Position numbers and translations under genes: made by a program. DNA of 26,142 nucleotides, taken from positions 1 through 26,142 of the forward strand of contig CAAEDX010000203.1 of NCBI GenBank assembly GCA_900754715.1, written 5' to 3'. Below the pieces are notes generated by a model that was given only the letters and a program-made list of their open reading frames with translations, made no database searches and had not been told where the DNA came from. The DNA comes from Erysipelotrichaceae bacterium (GTDB lineage: Bacteria > Bacillota_I > Bacilli_A > Erysipelotrichales > Erysipelotrichaceae). This document shows, in pieces, positions 1 to 7,814 of the stretch. Within the stretch, counting starts at the first letter, position 1; each line of letters begins with the position of its first letter.

Positions 1-956
1 GAATAAAACGTCCCGATCGCCCCGCCGATGGTGCGCGCGATGGACAGCTTCTGCAGCTGCTCATCCAGCCGCTTCTCCATCGTCTGCCGGATCAGCGCGT
101 TCTTTTCATCCTCATAAGGGTTTTCATAATACAGATAGCCGTATTCGCCGCCTTTGTCCTTGAAGTCCTTGCAAGAATCATAATTGCGCTGCAGCACCTC
201 TTCCTGCAGCAGCGCGTTGGTCGTGATGATGAGCTTCATGTCATTGCGCAGCGTATCGTGCACCGGCTGCTCATTCAGCTTGTACACCATATAGATGCTC
301 GTCGGATCATGATATTCCAGCCAGTCATGCGCGATGATGATATCACAGACGTCTTCATAAAAATTCGGCAGCAGGCAGAAATTCTCACAGTCCGCGGCCG
401 GCTCATCGACCGCTTCGACGCTAGCGATGCGTGCTTCCAGCTCCAGCTCGCCAAGAAACAGTTCCAGCATATATGCTGACATCTCTCGTTTGCGCTCTTC
501 ATCCAGGATATCCCGATATCCCGGACAATAGACCTGGGCATGCAGGCATTTGTTTTCCTCATCGATCTCATAAAACACGGTAAAATCCGCGCCGGTATAC
601 ACCTTGTCCTTGATGCGCACGGCCGCATTGGCTGCCTTGGAAGTAAAAGGCGGCAGCCAGGCATTGATGATCCAGTCCTCCACGAGCGCGCGCGGAGCGT
701 TCTGCCGGATCAGCGCGGCGATATACTGGACCGTCTTGTTGGGACCGGTATCCAGCGTAAACTCGAAGAAGCCATCCGCGTTGCGTTCGATCAGCGCCTT
801 GCATCCGCATACTTTTTCCAGCATGCCGTCGATCTCGCCGCGCAGTTCCTCCAGCGCGGCCTCATCCTCTTCTTTCAGCGCGCGCTCCAGTTCCCCGCGC
901 AGCTTCATGAAGCTCTCCCAGAAATACTTTACCCGCATCTTGCAGTTCACAGACAT
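1..956 (-). CDS. Uncharacterised protein, 5' part only
   Basis: An open frame runs from an ATG at 954-956 off the left edge of the window, giving about 318 residues with no stop. The protein starts MSVNCKMRVKYFW. It is rich in acidic and aromatic residues and shows no signal peptide, membrane segment or P-loop. A Glu/Lys-rich helical stretch lies near residues 20-48. A Gly-rich segment (ARTIGGAIGTFY) lies at the cut end. A purine-rich ribosome-binding site (AAGGAAAGAGGG) precedes the ATG, and an extended -10 element lies just upstream. It follows sigF by about 50 bp on the same strand, but it probably has its own promoter, and no terminator was seen after sigF. I do not recognise the family. 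The open frame and RBS make the gene itself likely. Confidence 0.75.
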   Translation of the reverse strand, partial: MSVNCKMRVKYFWESFMKLRGELERALKEEDEAALEELRGEIDGMLEKVCGCKALIERNADGFFEFTLDTGPNKTVQYIAALIRQNAPRALVEDWIINAWLPPFTSKAANAAVRIKDKVYTGADFTVFYEIDEENKCLHAQVYCPGYRDILDEERKREMSAYMLELFLGELELEARIASVEAVDEPAADCENFCLLPNFYEDVCDIIIAHDWLEYHDPTSIYMVYKLNEQPVHDTLRNDMKLIITTNALLQEEVLQRNYDSCKDFKDKGGEYGYLYYENPYEDEKNALIRQTMEKRLDEQLQKLSIARTIGGAIGTFY

Positions 957-978
957 CCCTCTTTCCTTAAGTCAGTAC

Positions 979-987
979 ATTATAGCA
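979..987 (-). promoter_or_regulatory. Extended -10 promoter for the left-edge gene
   Basis: On the minus strand the sequence reads TGCTATAAT, a perfect -10 hexamer with the TG extension. It lies about 23 bp upstream of the ATG at 956. No good -35 hexamer is visible at 17 bp, which is common for extended -10 promoters. Confidence 0.55.
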
Positions 988-1005
988 TGATGTCTGCCGC
1001 CGTGG

Positions 1006-1734
1006 CTATGCATTCACGAGCCGATTTTTCAGCTCCTTGAGGATCCGCCGCTCCAGCCGGGATACTTGCACCTGCGAGATCTGCAGCCGTGCTGCGATAT
1101 CTTCCTGCTTCATCCCCAGGTCATAGCGATAATGCAGCAGCAGCTGATCGCGCTGCGGCAGCCGCTTCACCTCGCGCATGAGCGCGACATGCATCGCGAC
1201 ATCCTGCGCGCGCGGATCCGCCACCTTGTCTTGCAGCACGATGGGAGAACCATCGTTTTCATAGATGACCTCATCAAAGGAAAGCGTGAACTGATTGGCC
1301 TCGAACGCAAGGATGACCTCAGAGAGGTCAAGACCGCCCTCTTGGGCGATCTCCTCATAGCTCACCTCACGGCCCAGGCGCTGCTGCAAGGTGTCACGGA
1401 CCTTGAGCATCTGCAGATAATTTTCCTTCATGCTGCGAGAGATGCGCATGCTGCCGTCATCACGGAAGAAACGCTTCATCTCTCCCAGGATCATCGGCAC
1501 CGCATAAGTCGAAAACTTCACATGATAATTCAAGTCAAAATGATTGAGCGCCTTCATCAGCCCGACGCAGCCGATCTGCACCAGCTCCTCAAAAGGAATG
1601 CGGCTGGAGGCAAATCGCTTGGCCATGGCATAGACAAGAGGCTGGTTACGTTCCACAAAAACATCCTTAGCTTCATCACAGCCTTGCTGGATCGCTTCGA
1701 TGAGCGCCTCGTTGCTCAGCTCGTCAAGCTTCAC
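1006..1734 (-). CDS. sigF: Sporulation sigma factor SigF (SpoIIAC)
   Basis: This is the 242-residue forespore-specific sigma-70-family factor, which directs RNA polymerase in the forespore after septation. Region 2 includes IPFEELVQIGCVGLMKA, then KFSTYAVPMILGEMKRF and RDDGSMRISRS, all close to the Bacillus SigF pattern. The region 4 helix-turn-helix (ARLQISQVQVSRLERRIL) is at about residues 215-232. Length matches the family (about 240-255). It is the last gene of spoIIAA-spoIIAB-sigF, and its ATG overlaps the spoIIAB stop by 4 nt (ATGA), so translation is coupled and the anti-sigma is made with its target. SigG is a close paralogue, but the spoIIA context settles the call as SigF. Confidence 0.97.
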   Translation of the reverse strand: MKLDELSNEALIEAIQQGCDEAKDVFVERNQPLVYAMAKRFASSRIPFEELVQIGCVGLMKALNHFDLNYHVKFSTYAVPMILGEMKRFFRDDGSMRISRSMKENYLQMLKVRDTLQQRLGREVSYEEIAQEGGLDLSEVILAFEANQFTLSFDEVIYENDGSPIVLQDKVADPRAQDVAMHVALMREVKRLPQRDQLLLHYRYDLGMKQEDIAARLQISQVQVSRLERRILKELKNRLVNA

Positions 1735-2147
1735 TGCAGTCTCTTCTCGATATGCAGACTGGTGCCCACGCCCGGTCTGGACTCGATGTGAAAGACATCC
1801 GCAAAGCTCTGCATGATCGTAAATCCCATCCCGCTGCGTTCCAGGTCTTCCCGGCTCGTATATAATGGCTGCATGGCCAGATCGATATCCTCGATGCCGC
1901 AGCCCTGGTCATAGATATCCAGGATGACGATCTCATCATCGCAGCATACTTCCAGGTAGATATCCCCGTCCTCATTGCCCTCATAGCCATGGATCATGGC
2001 ATTGACGACCGCCTCGGCCACGATCGTCTTGATCTCCATCAGCACCTCCATGCTCAGCTGCAGAGGCGCGAGAAAAGCCACCACGCTGGTGCGGGCAAAC
2101 ACTTCGTTGACCAGCTTGCTCTTGAATACGAGCTTCATCTCATTCAT
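1731..2147 (-). CDS. spoIIAB: Anti-sigma F factor / serine kinase SpoIIAB
   Basis: This 138-residue GHKL-fold protein binds and inhibits SigF, and it phosphorylates SpoIIAA. The N box is seen as EAVVNAMIHGY (Glu45, Asn49). The ATP-lid glycine motifs are DQGCGI (Asp80-Gly84) and ERSGMGFTIMQ (about 103-113). These match Bacillus SpoIIAB closely. The gene overlaps spoIIAA upstream and sigF downstream by 4 nt each, which supports tightly coupled translation and a fixed stoichiometry of the switch. The ATG is fixed by the overlap. Confidence 0.97.
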   Translation of the reverse strand: MNEMKLVFKSKLVNEVFARTSVVAFLAPLQLSMEVLMEIKTIVAEAVVNAMIHGYEGNEDGDIYLEVCCDDEIVILDIYDQGCGIEDIDLAMQPLYTSREDLERSGMGFTIMQSFADVFHIESRPGVGTSLHIEKRLQ

Positions 2148-2461
2148 CGTCTTCCCTCATTTCTTTCATAACGGATGATGCGAAAAATGCCCGACATCTC
2201 AAAGATCGTCTTGTTGAGCCGGGATAAGTTGCATACGACCGTCTCTCCTCCTGCCTTCTTCATCTGCTTGTAACGGGCCAGCACATAGCCGATGCCGGTG
2301 CTGTCCACGAAGCTCACTTTCGCGAAATCAAGTTTCAGCACCCGGGGACGATATCGCTCAATGAGGCGGATGCTGGGTTCTTTCAGCTTCATGACGCTCA
2401 GGTTGTCCAGCTCTCCCTCAAAATAGAGGCAGAGCGTGCCATCCTGATACTGGTGTTCCAT
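2144..2461 (-). CDS. spoIIAA: Anti-anti-sigma F factor SpoIIAA
   Basis: This 105-residue STAS-domain protein, when dephosphorylated, displaces SigF from SpoIIAB. The phosphorylation site is in FVDSTGIGYVLARYK, with Ser54 following Asp53, as in the Bacillus D-S-S-G motif. The C-terminal EMSGIFRIIRYE also fits. A longer frame extends upstream, but the start at 2461 is chosen because GAAGGAGGG lies about 6 nt before this ATG and the upstream residues are not STAS-like. It is first in the three-gene switch operon. A terminator-like hairpin separates it from the dacF-like gene, so part of its transcription must start in the 100-bp gap. I could not find a convincing sigma-H or sigma-A promoter there. 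Confidence 0.96.
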   Translation of the reverse strand: MEHQYQDGTLCLYFEGELDNLSVMKLKEPSIRLIERYRPRVLKLDFAKVSFVDSTGIGYVLARYKQMKKAGGETVVCNLSRLNKTIFEMSGIFRIIRYERNEGRR

Positions 2462-2563
2462 TTCATCCCTCCTTCCCCACTGTATCACAGTGCGAAAAGG
2501 CATGGGAAAAATGCGACAAAAGTAGTCATGATGCGGCAGGAAAACCGTTCGACAGATCAAGAC

Positions 2564-2589
2564 AAAAAATGCCCGCCTAAGCGAACATT
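2564..2589 (-). terminator. Intrinsic terminator between the dacF-like gene and spoIIAA
   Basis: Minus strand: AATGTTCGC, loop TTAG, GCGGGCATT, then T6. The 9-bp stem includes two G-U pairs. The TAG stop of the upstream carboxypeptidase lies in the loop. Confidence 0.7.
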
Positions 2590-3752
2590 TCCCGTAATGC
2601 GCGCAGCCACAGCTGCAAAAATCCCAGCGGGCGCACCGTCTCTTTTACGCCCAGCTCGACCGTGAAGGCATAGCCATCGCTCATCTCCACATGCGCCCTG
2701 GCCACTGCATCTTCCGGATGATACGGCAGTTGGTGCTTGAGCAGTTCGATCCTCGTTGACTTCACCTTGCTTTCCTTTCCCTTTTCATACATGTAGTACG
2801 CGTCTGCTCTGGCAATGAGGGCCACGCTCTGCGGATCGCCCTTTTCCACGGTCAGCACATCCACTTCATCGCCCGCCGCATACAGCTGCTTCTGCTCATA
2901 CCGGGAAAAGCCATATTCCAGCAGCTGCATCGTCTCACTGTTGCGCGTGGCGCTGTCGGGCTCATGCATCACCACGGCGATCAGGCGCAAGGCGCCGCGG
3001 CGCGCGGTCGCCGTGACACAGAAGCCGGCTTGCGACGTATATCCGGTCTTCAGCCCATCCGCCCCTTCCATCTGCCGGATGAGCTTATTGGTATTGACGA
3101 GCCAGAACTTCTGTGCGCTGTCTTCCCGGATATACGCGTCATACGTGCTGGTGACCGCCAGCAACTCATCCCCGCCTTCCTTTATCAACGCGGACGCGAT
3201 GCGGGCCATATCGCTCGCGCAGCTGTAATGTTCAGGATCATGCAGGCCGCTCACATTGGTGAAATGGGTGTTTTTCAGCTGCAGCTGCTCTGCTTTCTCA
3301 TTCATCTGTGTCACGAATGCCTCCTGGCTGCCGCTGATCTTTTCCGCCAGAGCAGCCATCGCGTCATTGGCCGAAGCAATGCATACGCTCTTGAGCAGGT
3401 CCTCCACGCTCATCGTCTCGCCTTCCTTGAGATAGATCTGAGAGCCGCCCATGCCTGCTGCCGCGGCACTGGCGCTCACCATGTCGCTCATTTGCAGCGA
3501 TCCGGAATGCAGCTGTTCAAAGATGAGCAGCAGGCCCATCATCTTCGTCATGGATGCCGGATACATGCGTTTGTCTTCCTGACGCGCATACAGCTGACGA
3601 CCGGAAGACGCTTCGATCAGGCACACTGACTGCGCGTTTGCGGCAAGTTCGGCCGTCTCCTGGCTGAGCGTCTCGCTCTCAGCGGCCCGCACGACCGGCG
3701 GGATCATCACCATGAGCACGCTCAGCAGCACGGCAAGCCATTTCTTTTTCAT
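2577..3752 (-). CDS. dacF: D-alanyl-D-alanine carboxypeptidase, DacF type
   Basis: This 391-residue low-molecular-weight penicillin-binding protein trims the terminal D-Ala from peptidoglycan stem peptides outside the membrane. An N-terminal signal peptide is visible (KKK, then a hydrophobic run ending near VVRA). The three active-site motifs are in order: SMTK (Ser67-Lys70), SAN (Ser127-Asn129) and KTG (Lys235-Gly237). A C-terminal beta-rich domain ends in an amphipathic stretch (FLQLWLRALREMF), typical of membrane-anchored PBP5-like enzymes. The ATG at 3752 is preferred to a GTG nine bases upstream, because GAGGTG lies at the right distance from the ATG and overlaps the GTG. As in Bacillus, it sits directly before spoIIAA-AB-sigF. 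A hairpin terminator follows it. Confidence 0.92.
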   Translation of the reverse strand: MKKKWLAVLLSVLMVMIPPVVRAAESETLSQETAELAANAQSVCLIEASSGRQLYARQEDKRMYPASMTKMMGLLLIFEQLHSGSLQMSDMVSASAAAAGMGGSQIYLKEGETMSVEDLLKSVCIASANDAMAALAEKISGSQEAFVTQMNEKAEQLQLKNTHFTNVSGLHDPEHYSCASDMARIASALIKEGGDELLAVTSTYDAYIREDSAQKFWLVNTNKLIRQMEGADGLKTGYTSQAGFCVTATARRGALRLIAVVMHEPDSATRNSETMQLLEYGFSRYEQKQLYAAGDEVDVLTVEKGDPQSVALIARADAYYMYEKGKESKVKSTRIELLKHQLPYHPEDAVARAHVEMSDGYAFTVELGVKETVRPLGFLQLWLRALREMFA

Positions 3753-3793
3753 GACATCCACCTCATTGATACTCTATGCCGTTCCCATAATGC

Positions 3794-4393
3794 TCATGAC
3801 TGTGCCAGCCTGACTTTCGGCGCGCTGATGACCATCCGCTTGACGATCGGCAGCGTCTCCTGCAAAGAAGACACATAAGCAAACCGGCTCTGCATCTGAA
3901 ACAGATATCCCTCCCGGCTGAGATAAGCCGTATCCCTGCGCAAATCGATGCGATACTCTGCCTGCGCGGGCAGCGGCCGCTCCCCACGCATCCATGGGCT
4001 GACATCAAAGCAGATCTCATCCTTTTCTTTCGATATCTGCAATGCCGTGTCCGCAGCGATCACATGCGCGCTCTCGCTCATCGGGATATGCAGCTGCCAC
4101 AGACCGCTGGCAGCGCGATGCATGCTTTCCCGCTGTCGGACCACTGTTGGATCGAGCAGCTGTACCTGACTGAGATCAGCCTGGGCAGCCTGCTGCTGCA
4201 AAGCGGCGATATCTTCTTCCATATCTACTTTAAGACGGACGCACAGTGTGCCATCATCCTGCGGAATGACTTCCTGGGTGACGCTCACCCCATCCTGCTC
4301 ATCGGTCAAAGGCGGTCCGACTGCCTCAAATCCACGCATCGATGCCGATATGGATGCGCTCAGCACCATCAGTATGATCCAGATGACCTTCAT
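3794..4393 (-). CDS. Putative secreted protein of unknown function
   Basis: The 199-residue product begins MKVIWIILMVLSASISAS, a short signal-peptide-like hydrophobic stretch with small residues before a probable cleavage site near residue 18. There is no lipobox Cys and no other membrane segment. The mature part is acidic in the middle and looks beta-rich, with no motif I recognise. GAGGTGAG lies 4 nt before the ATG. It ends about 41 bp upstream of the dacF-like gene on the same strand, so the two are probably co-transcribed, which hints at a role in the envelope or sporulation. It lies immediately after the terminator of the pseudouridine synthase gene, leaving only about 50 bp for a promoter. 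Function unknown. Confidence 0.8.
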   Translation of the reverse strand: MKVIWIILMVLSASISASMRGFEAVGPPLTDEQDGVSVTQEVIPQDDGTLCVRLKVDMEEDIAALQQQAAQADLSQVQLLDPTVVRQRESMHRAASGLWQLHIPMSESAHVIAADTALQISKEKDEICFDVSPWMRGERPLPAQAEYRIDLRRDTAYLSREGYLFQMQSRFAYVSSLQETLPIVKRMVISAPKVRLAQS

Positions 4394-4445
4394 CTTCTCA
4401 CCTCATCTTTATGGTACGCATGATCCTCCCGCGCATTCTGTCGAT

Positions 4446-4476
4446 AAAAAAACAGACATGCGTCACACATGTCTGT
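4446..4476 (-). terminator. Intrinsic terminator of the pseudouridine synthase gene
   Basis: Minus strand: ACAGACATG, 7-nt loop, CATGTCTGT, then T7. The 9-bp stem is perfect. The gene's TGA stop (4463-4465) is in the loop, and its last codons form one arm of the stem. Confidence 0.85.
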
Positions 4477-5401
4477 CCATGGCTGTCCGCAGCGATCGAG
4501 GCAGCCGCTGCGCAGGCAGCTCGATGATGCGCTCATTGAGATAAGCAAGCGAATTGTCCATCGCGATGGAAAAGGACAGCCGGAAGGCGCAAAGCGACTG
4601 CGATCCCTGATGAGGATCGGCTCCATATTTGACATCACCGACCAGCGGATGGCGGACATGGGCAAAAGAAGCCCGGATCTGATGAAAGCGGCCGCTGTGC
4701 AGTTCCACCAGCACCAGGGAAGCTTGCTCCCGCTGCTGCAGCACCTGATAAGACAGCGAGCATTCCTTGCCCTCGTGCTCATCGACCAGCGCCTTGGTCC
4801 CCGCTTTGCGATGACGCAGCGTGATCGTGCCGGCATCGGGCGAAAGCCTGCCCTCACAAAGCGCCAGATAATACTTATGCACTTCATGCGCACGGATGGC
4901 GGCATTCATGTCGCGCAAGGCGCGGGCATGCTTGCCGGCGATGAGCAGTCCTCTGGTATTGCGGTCCAGCCGGTTGCACAGCGCCGGGACAAAGCTTTGT
5001 TCCTGATCAGGGTCATATCCTCCCTTCTCATACAGATAATGGAGGATGCGGTTCACCGCGCAGTCCTGCGCGCCTTGCGCATCGCTTTGGGAGCGCAGCC
5101 CCCGGGGCTTGTCGATCACAAGGATATTGTCATCCTCATAGATCACATCAAGGGCAGCAGGCACTTGCAGGAAATCCCGCTTATCCTGAGGCGCCTGCAG
5201 AAAGCGCGGATCGATGAACAGCAGCACGCTGTCCCCCTCATTCAGCCGCTGTGAGATCTCACAGCGCCGGCGATTCACCTTGATCTTTTTGTTGCGCACT
5301 GCCTTATACAGATAGCTTTTCGGCAATGCGGGAAACGCCTTCATCAAGAAACGGTCTACCCGCTGTCCGGCGTCATTGTTCGCAACGATGATTTCCTTCA
5401 T
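4463..5401 (-). CDS. RluA-family RNA pseudouridine synthase
   Basis: This 312-residue enzyme is predicted to isomerise uridine to pseudouridine in rRNA or tRNA. An N-terminal S4 RNA-binding domain spans about residues 12-60 (QRVDRFLMKAF, then YLYKAVRNKKIKVN). The catalytic domain follows, starting near VIYEDDNILVIDKPRG. The catalytic aspartate motif is CNRLDRNTRGLL (Asp146). Most family members have HRLD-x-x-T-S-G, so this belongs to the N-R-L-D variant. The later motif GRFHQIRASFAHVRHPLVGD is also present. A longer frame exists, but the ATG at 5401 has GGTGAG 3 nt upstream and starts at the conserved region. The target base cannot be assigned, so no rluB/C/D symbol is given. It is divergent from the helicase gene. 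Confidence 0.92.
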   Translation of the reverse strand: MKEIIVANNDAGQRVDRFLMKAFPALPKSYLYKAVRNKKIKVNRRRCEISQRLNEGDSVLLFIDPRFLQAPQDKRDFLQVPAALDVIYEDDNILVIDKPRGLRSQSDAQGAQDCAVNRILHYLYEKGGYDPDQEQSFVPALCNRLDRNTRGLLIAGKHARALRDMNAAIRAHEVHKYYLALCEGRLSPDAGTITLRHRKAGTKALVDEHEGKECSLSYQVLQQREQASLVLVELHSGRFHQIRASFAHVRHPLVGDVKYGADPHQGSQSLCAFRLSFSIAMDNSLAYLNERIIELPAQRLPRSLRTAMDRHV

Positions 5402-5416
5402 GTTCTCACCGCGTTT

Positions 5417-5425
5417 AGTATAACA
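5417..5425 (-). promoter_or_regulatory. Extended -10 promoter of the pseudouridine synthase gene
   Basis: Minus strand TGTTATACT, a TG-n extended -10 with one mismatch to TATAAT. It is only about 16 bp from the ATG, so the leader would be close to 10 nt. Confidence 0.45.
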
Positions 5426-5440
5426 TAACGAAACAGATTG

Positions 5441-5449
5441 TGTTACACT
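5441..5449 (+). promoter_or_regulatory. Extended -10 promoter of the nuclease-helicase gene
   Basis: Plus strand TGTTACACT, a TG-n extended -10, about 28 bp before the ATG at 5478. No good -35 is visible. It lies back to back with the opposing element at 5417-5425. Confidence 0.4.
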
Positions 5450-5477
5450 TGAATGATGAACAAAAGGGGATGAGCTC

Positions 5478-7814
5478 ATGTACACATGCCGGATCTCGGT
5501 CCATGAACTAGTAGAGACCAGCTATCTGCAAGGCAGCCTGACTTCACAGGGAATGAGCGCTCAGCGCGCGCAGCTGGGCGCCCGCATCCACCGCATGCTG
5601 CAAAGCAAGCGCGGCAAGAACTATCAAAGCGAAGTGTTCTTCCGGCATGAAAGCGTGCTGGACGACATCACGATCATCGTCGAAGGCCGCGCGGATGGCA
5701 TAGAGATCAGCCAGGATCAGATCATAGTAGAGGAGATCAAGTCCTCCTTGCTGCCATTTGAACAGATCGATGACAGCGTCTTCGTCCATTTTGCCCAATG
5801 CTATGTCTATGCTCACTTCTGTCTGCTCGAGCACCCCCAGCGCGATGACATCACCATCCGCCTGACTTATGTCCAGGCCGAAAGCGGACGGGAAAAGCCA
5901 TTTACGCGCACGCTGACGAGGAGCGAGCTTGAAGCATTTTACGCACAGCTGCTGGAAAATTACCGCAAATGGGCCGTGCTGCGCCGGGACCTGCACATCA
6001 ATGCCAGGACATCCGCTAAAGCGCTGCGCTTTCCTTTTCCCCATTATCGAGATCATCAGCGTGAGTTCGCCGCATGGGTCTATCAGACCATCACCAGCGC
6101 TTCCTCGCTCATCGTGCAGGCTCCTACCGGCATCGGCAAGACAGTCTCCACGCTGTTTCCCGCGCTCAAGGCGCTGGGAGAAGGAAAATGCGAGAAGATC
6201 TTCTACCTGTGTGCCAAGAACATGACCTCTGCCGTCGCCCGCAGCACGATGCGGCTGTTTTACGAACAAGATCTGTCATTGAAGACCGTCTTTCTCACTG
6301 CCAAAGATAAGATCTGCCCATTTGCAGAGCGCAAATGTGATGAATGTCCTTACGCCGACAATTACTATGGCCGGCTGCGCCCGATCCTTTACCGCCTGCT
6401 CAATGAATGCCAGGAACTGGACGGCGATGTATTCACCCGCTATGGCGAAGAAAACGCATTGTGTCCCTTTGAGCTCTCGCTGGATGCCGCCATGTACGCC
6501 GCCGTGATCGTCTGCGATTATAACTATGTCTTCGATCCGGCCGTCTATCTGCGGCGCTTCTTCGAGGAAAAAGGCAGTTATGTCTTTCTGATCGATGAGG
6601 CGCACAACCTGGTCGAACGAGCCCGCGAAATGTACAGCGCCGATCTGTGGCTGGAGGAGCTGCGCACCATGAACAAGCTGATGAAGAGCGAAGCCGAAGC
6701 CGTCCATGACAAGCTGCAGCCGCTGGAGCAGTATCTGCAGCGGCTGAGCAAACGATGCCAGGGTGAGCTGTGCGCGCGCAAAGCGCCGATGGATGACCTC
6801 AGCCTGCTGCTGAACCGGCTCATCGATGCATGCGATCTGTGGCTGCAGCTGCACCCCGAAGCCGAACGCCGCGACGTCATCCTGGAGATCTATTTTCATC
6901 TGGTGAGCTGCCGGCGCATCTTTGAGCTCTATGACGAGTCATTCATCACCTGGTATGAAAACGATGCGAAAGGCGGCTTTCATCTGCGGCTGTATTGCAT
7001 GAATCCGGCCGCGCGCATCCAGGAGCGTCTCTCTTATGGCAAGGCCGTCATCTATTTCAGCGCCACGCTATCGCCTTCGCTGTATCATGCCACGTTGCTG
7101 GGCGAACAAGACAAGGCGCGCCGGATCGCGCTCCCTTCGGTCTTCAGCGAAGATCAGTATGCCGTGATCATTCATGGCGGCATCTCCACGCGCTGGCAGC
7201 ATCGCGACGCCAGCGCCTTTCAGATCGTGAATGCCATCTATCACAGCATCATCCCAAAAAGCGGCAATTACATCGTCTTTTTCCCCAGCTATCGTTACAT
7301 GGAGCGCTGTGCAAAGCTCTTTTCCAAACATTGCCCCGACATCACGCTGCATGTGCAAAGCGCAGCGATGACGCCGCAGGAGAGACAGGCGTTTCTTTCG
7401 CGCTTTGAGACCACAGATCAGCTGCAAGTGCATTTCTGTGTGCTGGGCGGAATGTTCTCGGAGGGCATCGATTTCAGCGGGGAACGGCTCATCGGTGCCA
7501 TCATCGTCGGTGTCGGTCTGCCCATGATCAACCCTGAATCTGATTTTGTGAAAGAGCATTTTGACGCACAGGGCAAGCCCGGCTATCATTTTGCGTACAC
7601 TTTTCCTGGCATGAACAAGGTGCTGCAAGCCATGGGCCGGGTCATCCGCACAAAAAAAGACAGCGGCATCATCGTCTTGCTCGATGACCGCTATCTCTCG
7701 CCGCTGTACCGCTCACTGTTTCCGGCACATTACCGCCGCACGAAGCAGGTCTTTGACAACCTGCAGCTGGAAGCGCAGATCCGCGCTTTCTGGGAAAGCC
7801 GTTCAGAACAGTGA
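5478..7814 (+). CDS. PD-(D/E)XK nuclease fused to XPD/DinG-like Fe-S helicase
   Basis: The 778-residue protein has two parts. Residues 1-170 carry Cas4/RecB-type nuclease motifs: GARIH (Gly34-His38), RADG (Asp73), EIK (Glu86-Lys88) and QCYVY (Gln107-Tyr111). Residues 185-778 form a superfamily 2 helicase of the XPD/Rad3/DinG type: Q-motif-like HYRDHQREFA, Walker A APTGIGKT (about 215-222), DEAH box (373-376), and motif VI with QAMGRVIRT near 717-725. Between motifs I and II, Cys280, Cys287, Cys290 and Cys329 form a likely 4Fe-4S cluster, as in XPD. The expected job is unwinding and cutting DNA in repair or recombination, coupled to ATP hydrolysis. AAAGGGG precedes the ATG. Its stop overlaps the convergent HAD gene by 12 bp, with no terminator between. 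The domains are recognised with confidence; the biological role is inferred. Confidence 0.92.
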   Translation: MYTCRISVHELVETSYLQGSLTSQGMSAQRAQLGARIHRMLQSKRGKNYQSEVFFRHESVLDDITIIVEGRADGIEISQDQIIVEEIKSSLLPFEQIDDSVFVHFAQCYVYAHFCLLEHPQRDDITIRLTYVQAESGREKPFTRTLTRSELEAFYAQLLENYRKWAVLRRDLHINARTSAKALRFPFPHYRDHQREFAAWVYQTITSASSLIVQAPTGIGKTVSTLFPALKALGEGKCEKIFYLCAKNMTSAVARSTMRLFYEQDLSLKTVFLTAKDKICPFAERKCDECPYADNYYGRLRPILYRLLNECQELDGDVFTRYGEENALCPFELSLDAAMYAAVIVCDYNYVFDPAVYLRRFFEEKGSYVFLIDEAHNLVERAREMYSADLWLEELRTMNKLMKSEAEAVHDKLQPLEQYLQRLSKRCQGELCARKAPMDDLSLLLNRLIDACDLWLQLHPEAERRDVILEIYFHLVSCRRIFELYDESFITWYENDAKGGFHLRLYCMNPAARIQERLSYGKAVIYFSATLSPSLYHATLLGEQDKARRIALPSVFSEDQYAVIIHGGISTRWQHRDASAFQIVNAIYHSIIPKSGNYIVFFPSYRYMERCAKLFSKHCPDITLHVQSAAMTPQERQAFLSRFETTDQLQVHFCVLGGMFSEGIDFSGERLIGAIIVGVGLPMINPESDFVKEHFDAQGKPGYHFAYTFPGMNKVLQAMGRVIRTKKDSGIIVLLDDRYLSPLYRSLFPAHYRRTKQVFDNLQLEAQIRAFWESRSEQ

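Noticed and set aside
1066..1791. 241-codon plus-strand open frame
   Set aside because: It lies opposite sigF and spoIIAB, has no ribosome-binding site, and its Leu/His-rich translation is the usual antisense shadow of GC-rich coding sequence.
2462..2563. Sigma-H promoter expected before spoIIAA
   Set aside because: No AGGAWWT / GAAT pair with correct spacing was found by eye. A weak TGTGATACAG stretch lacks a -35.
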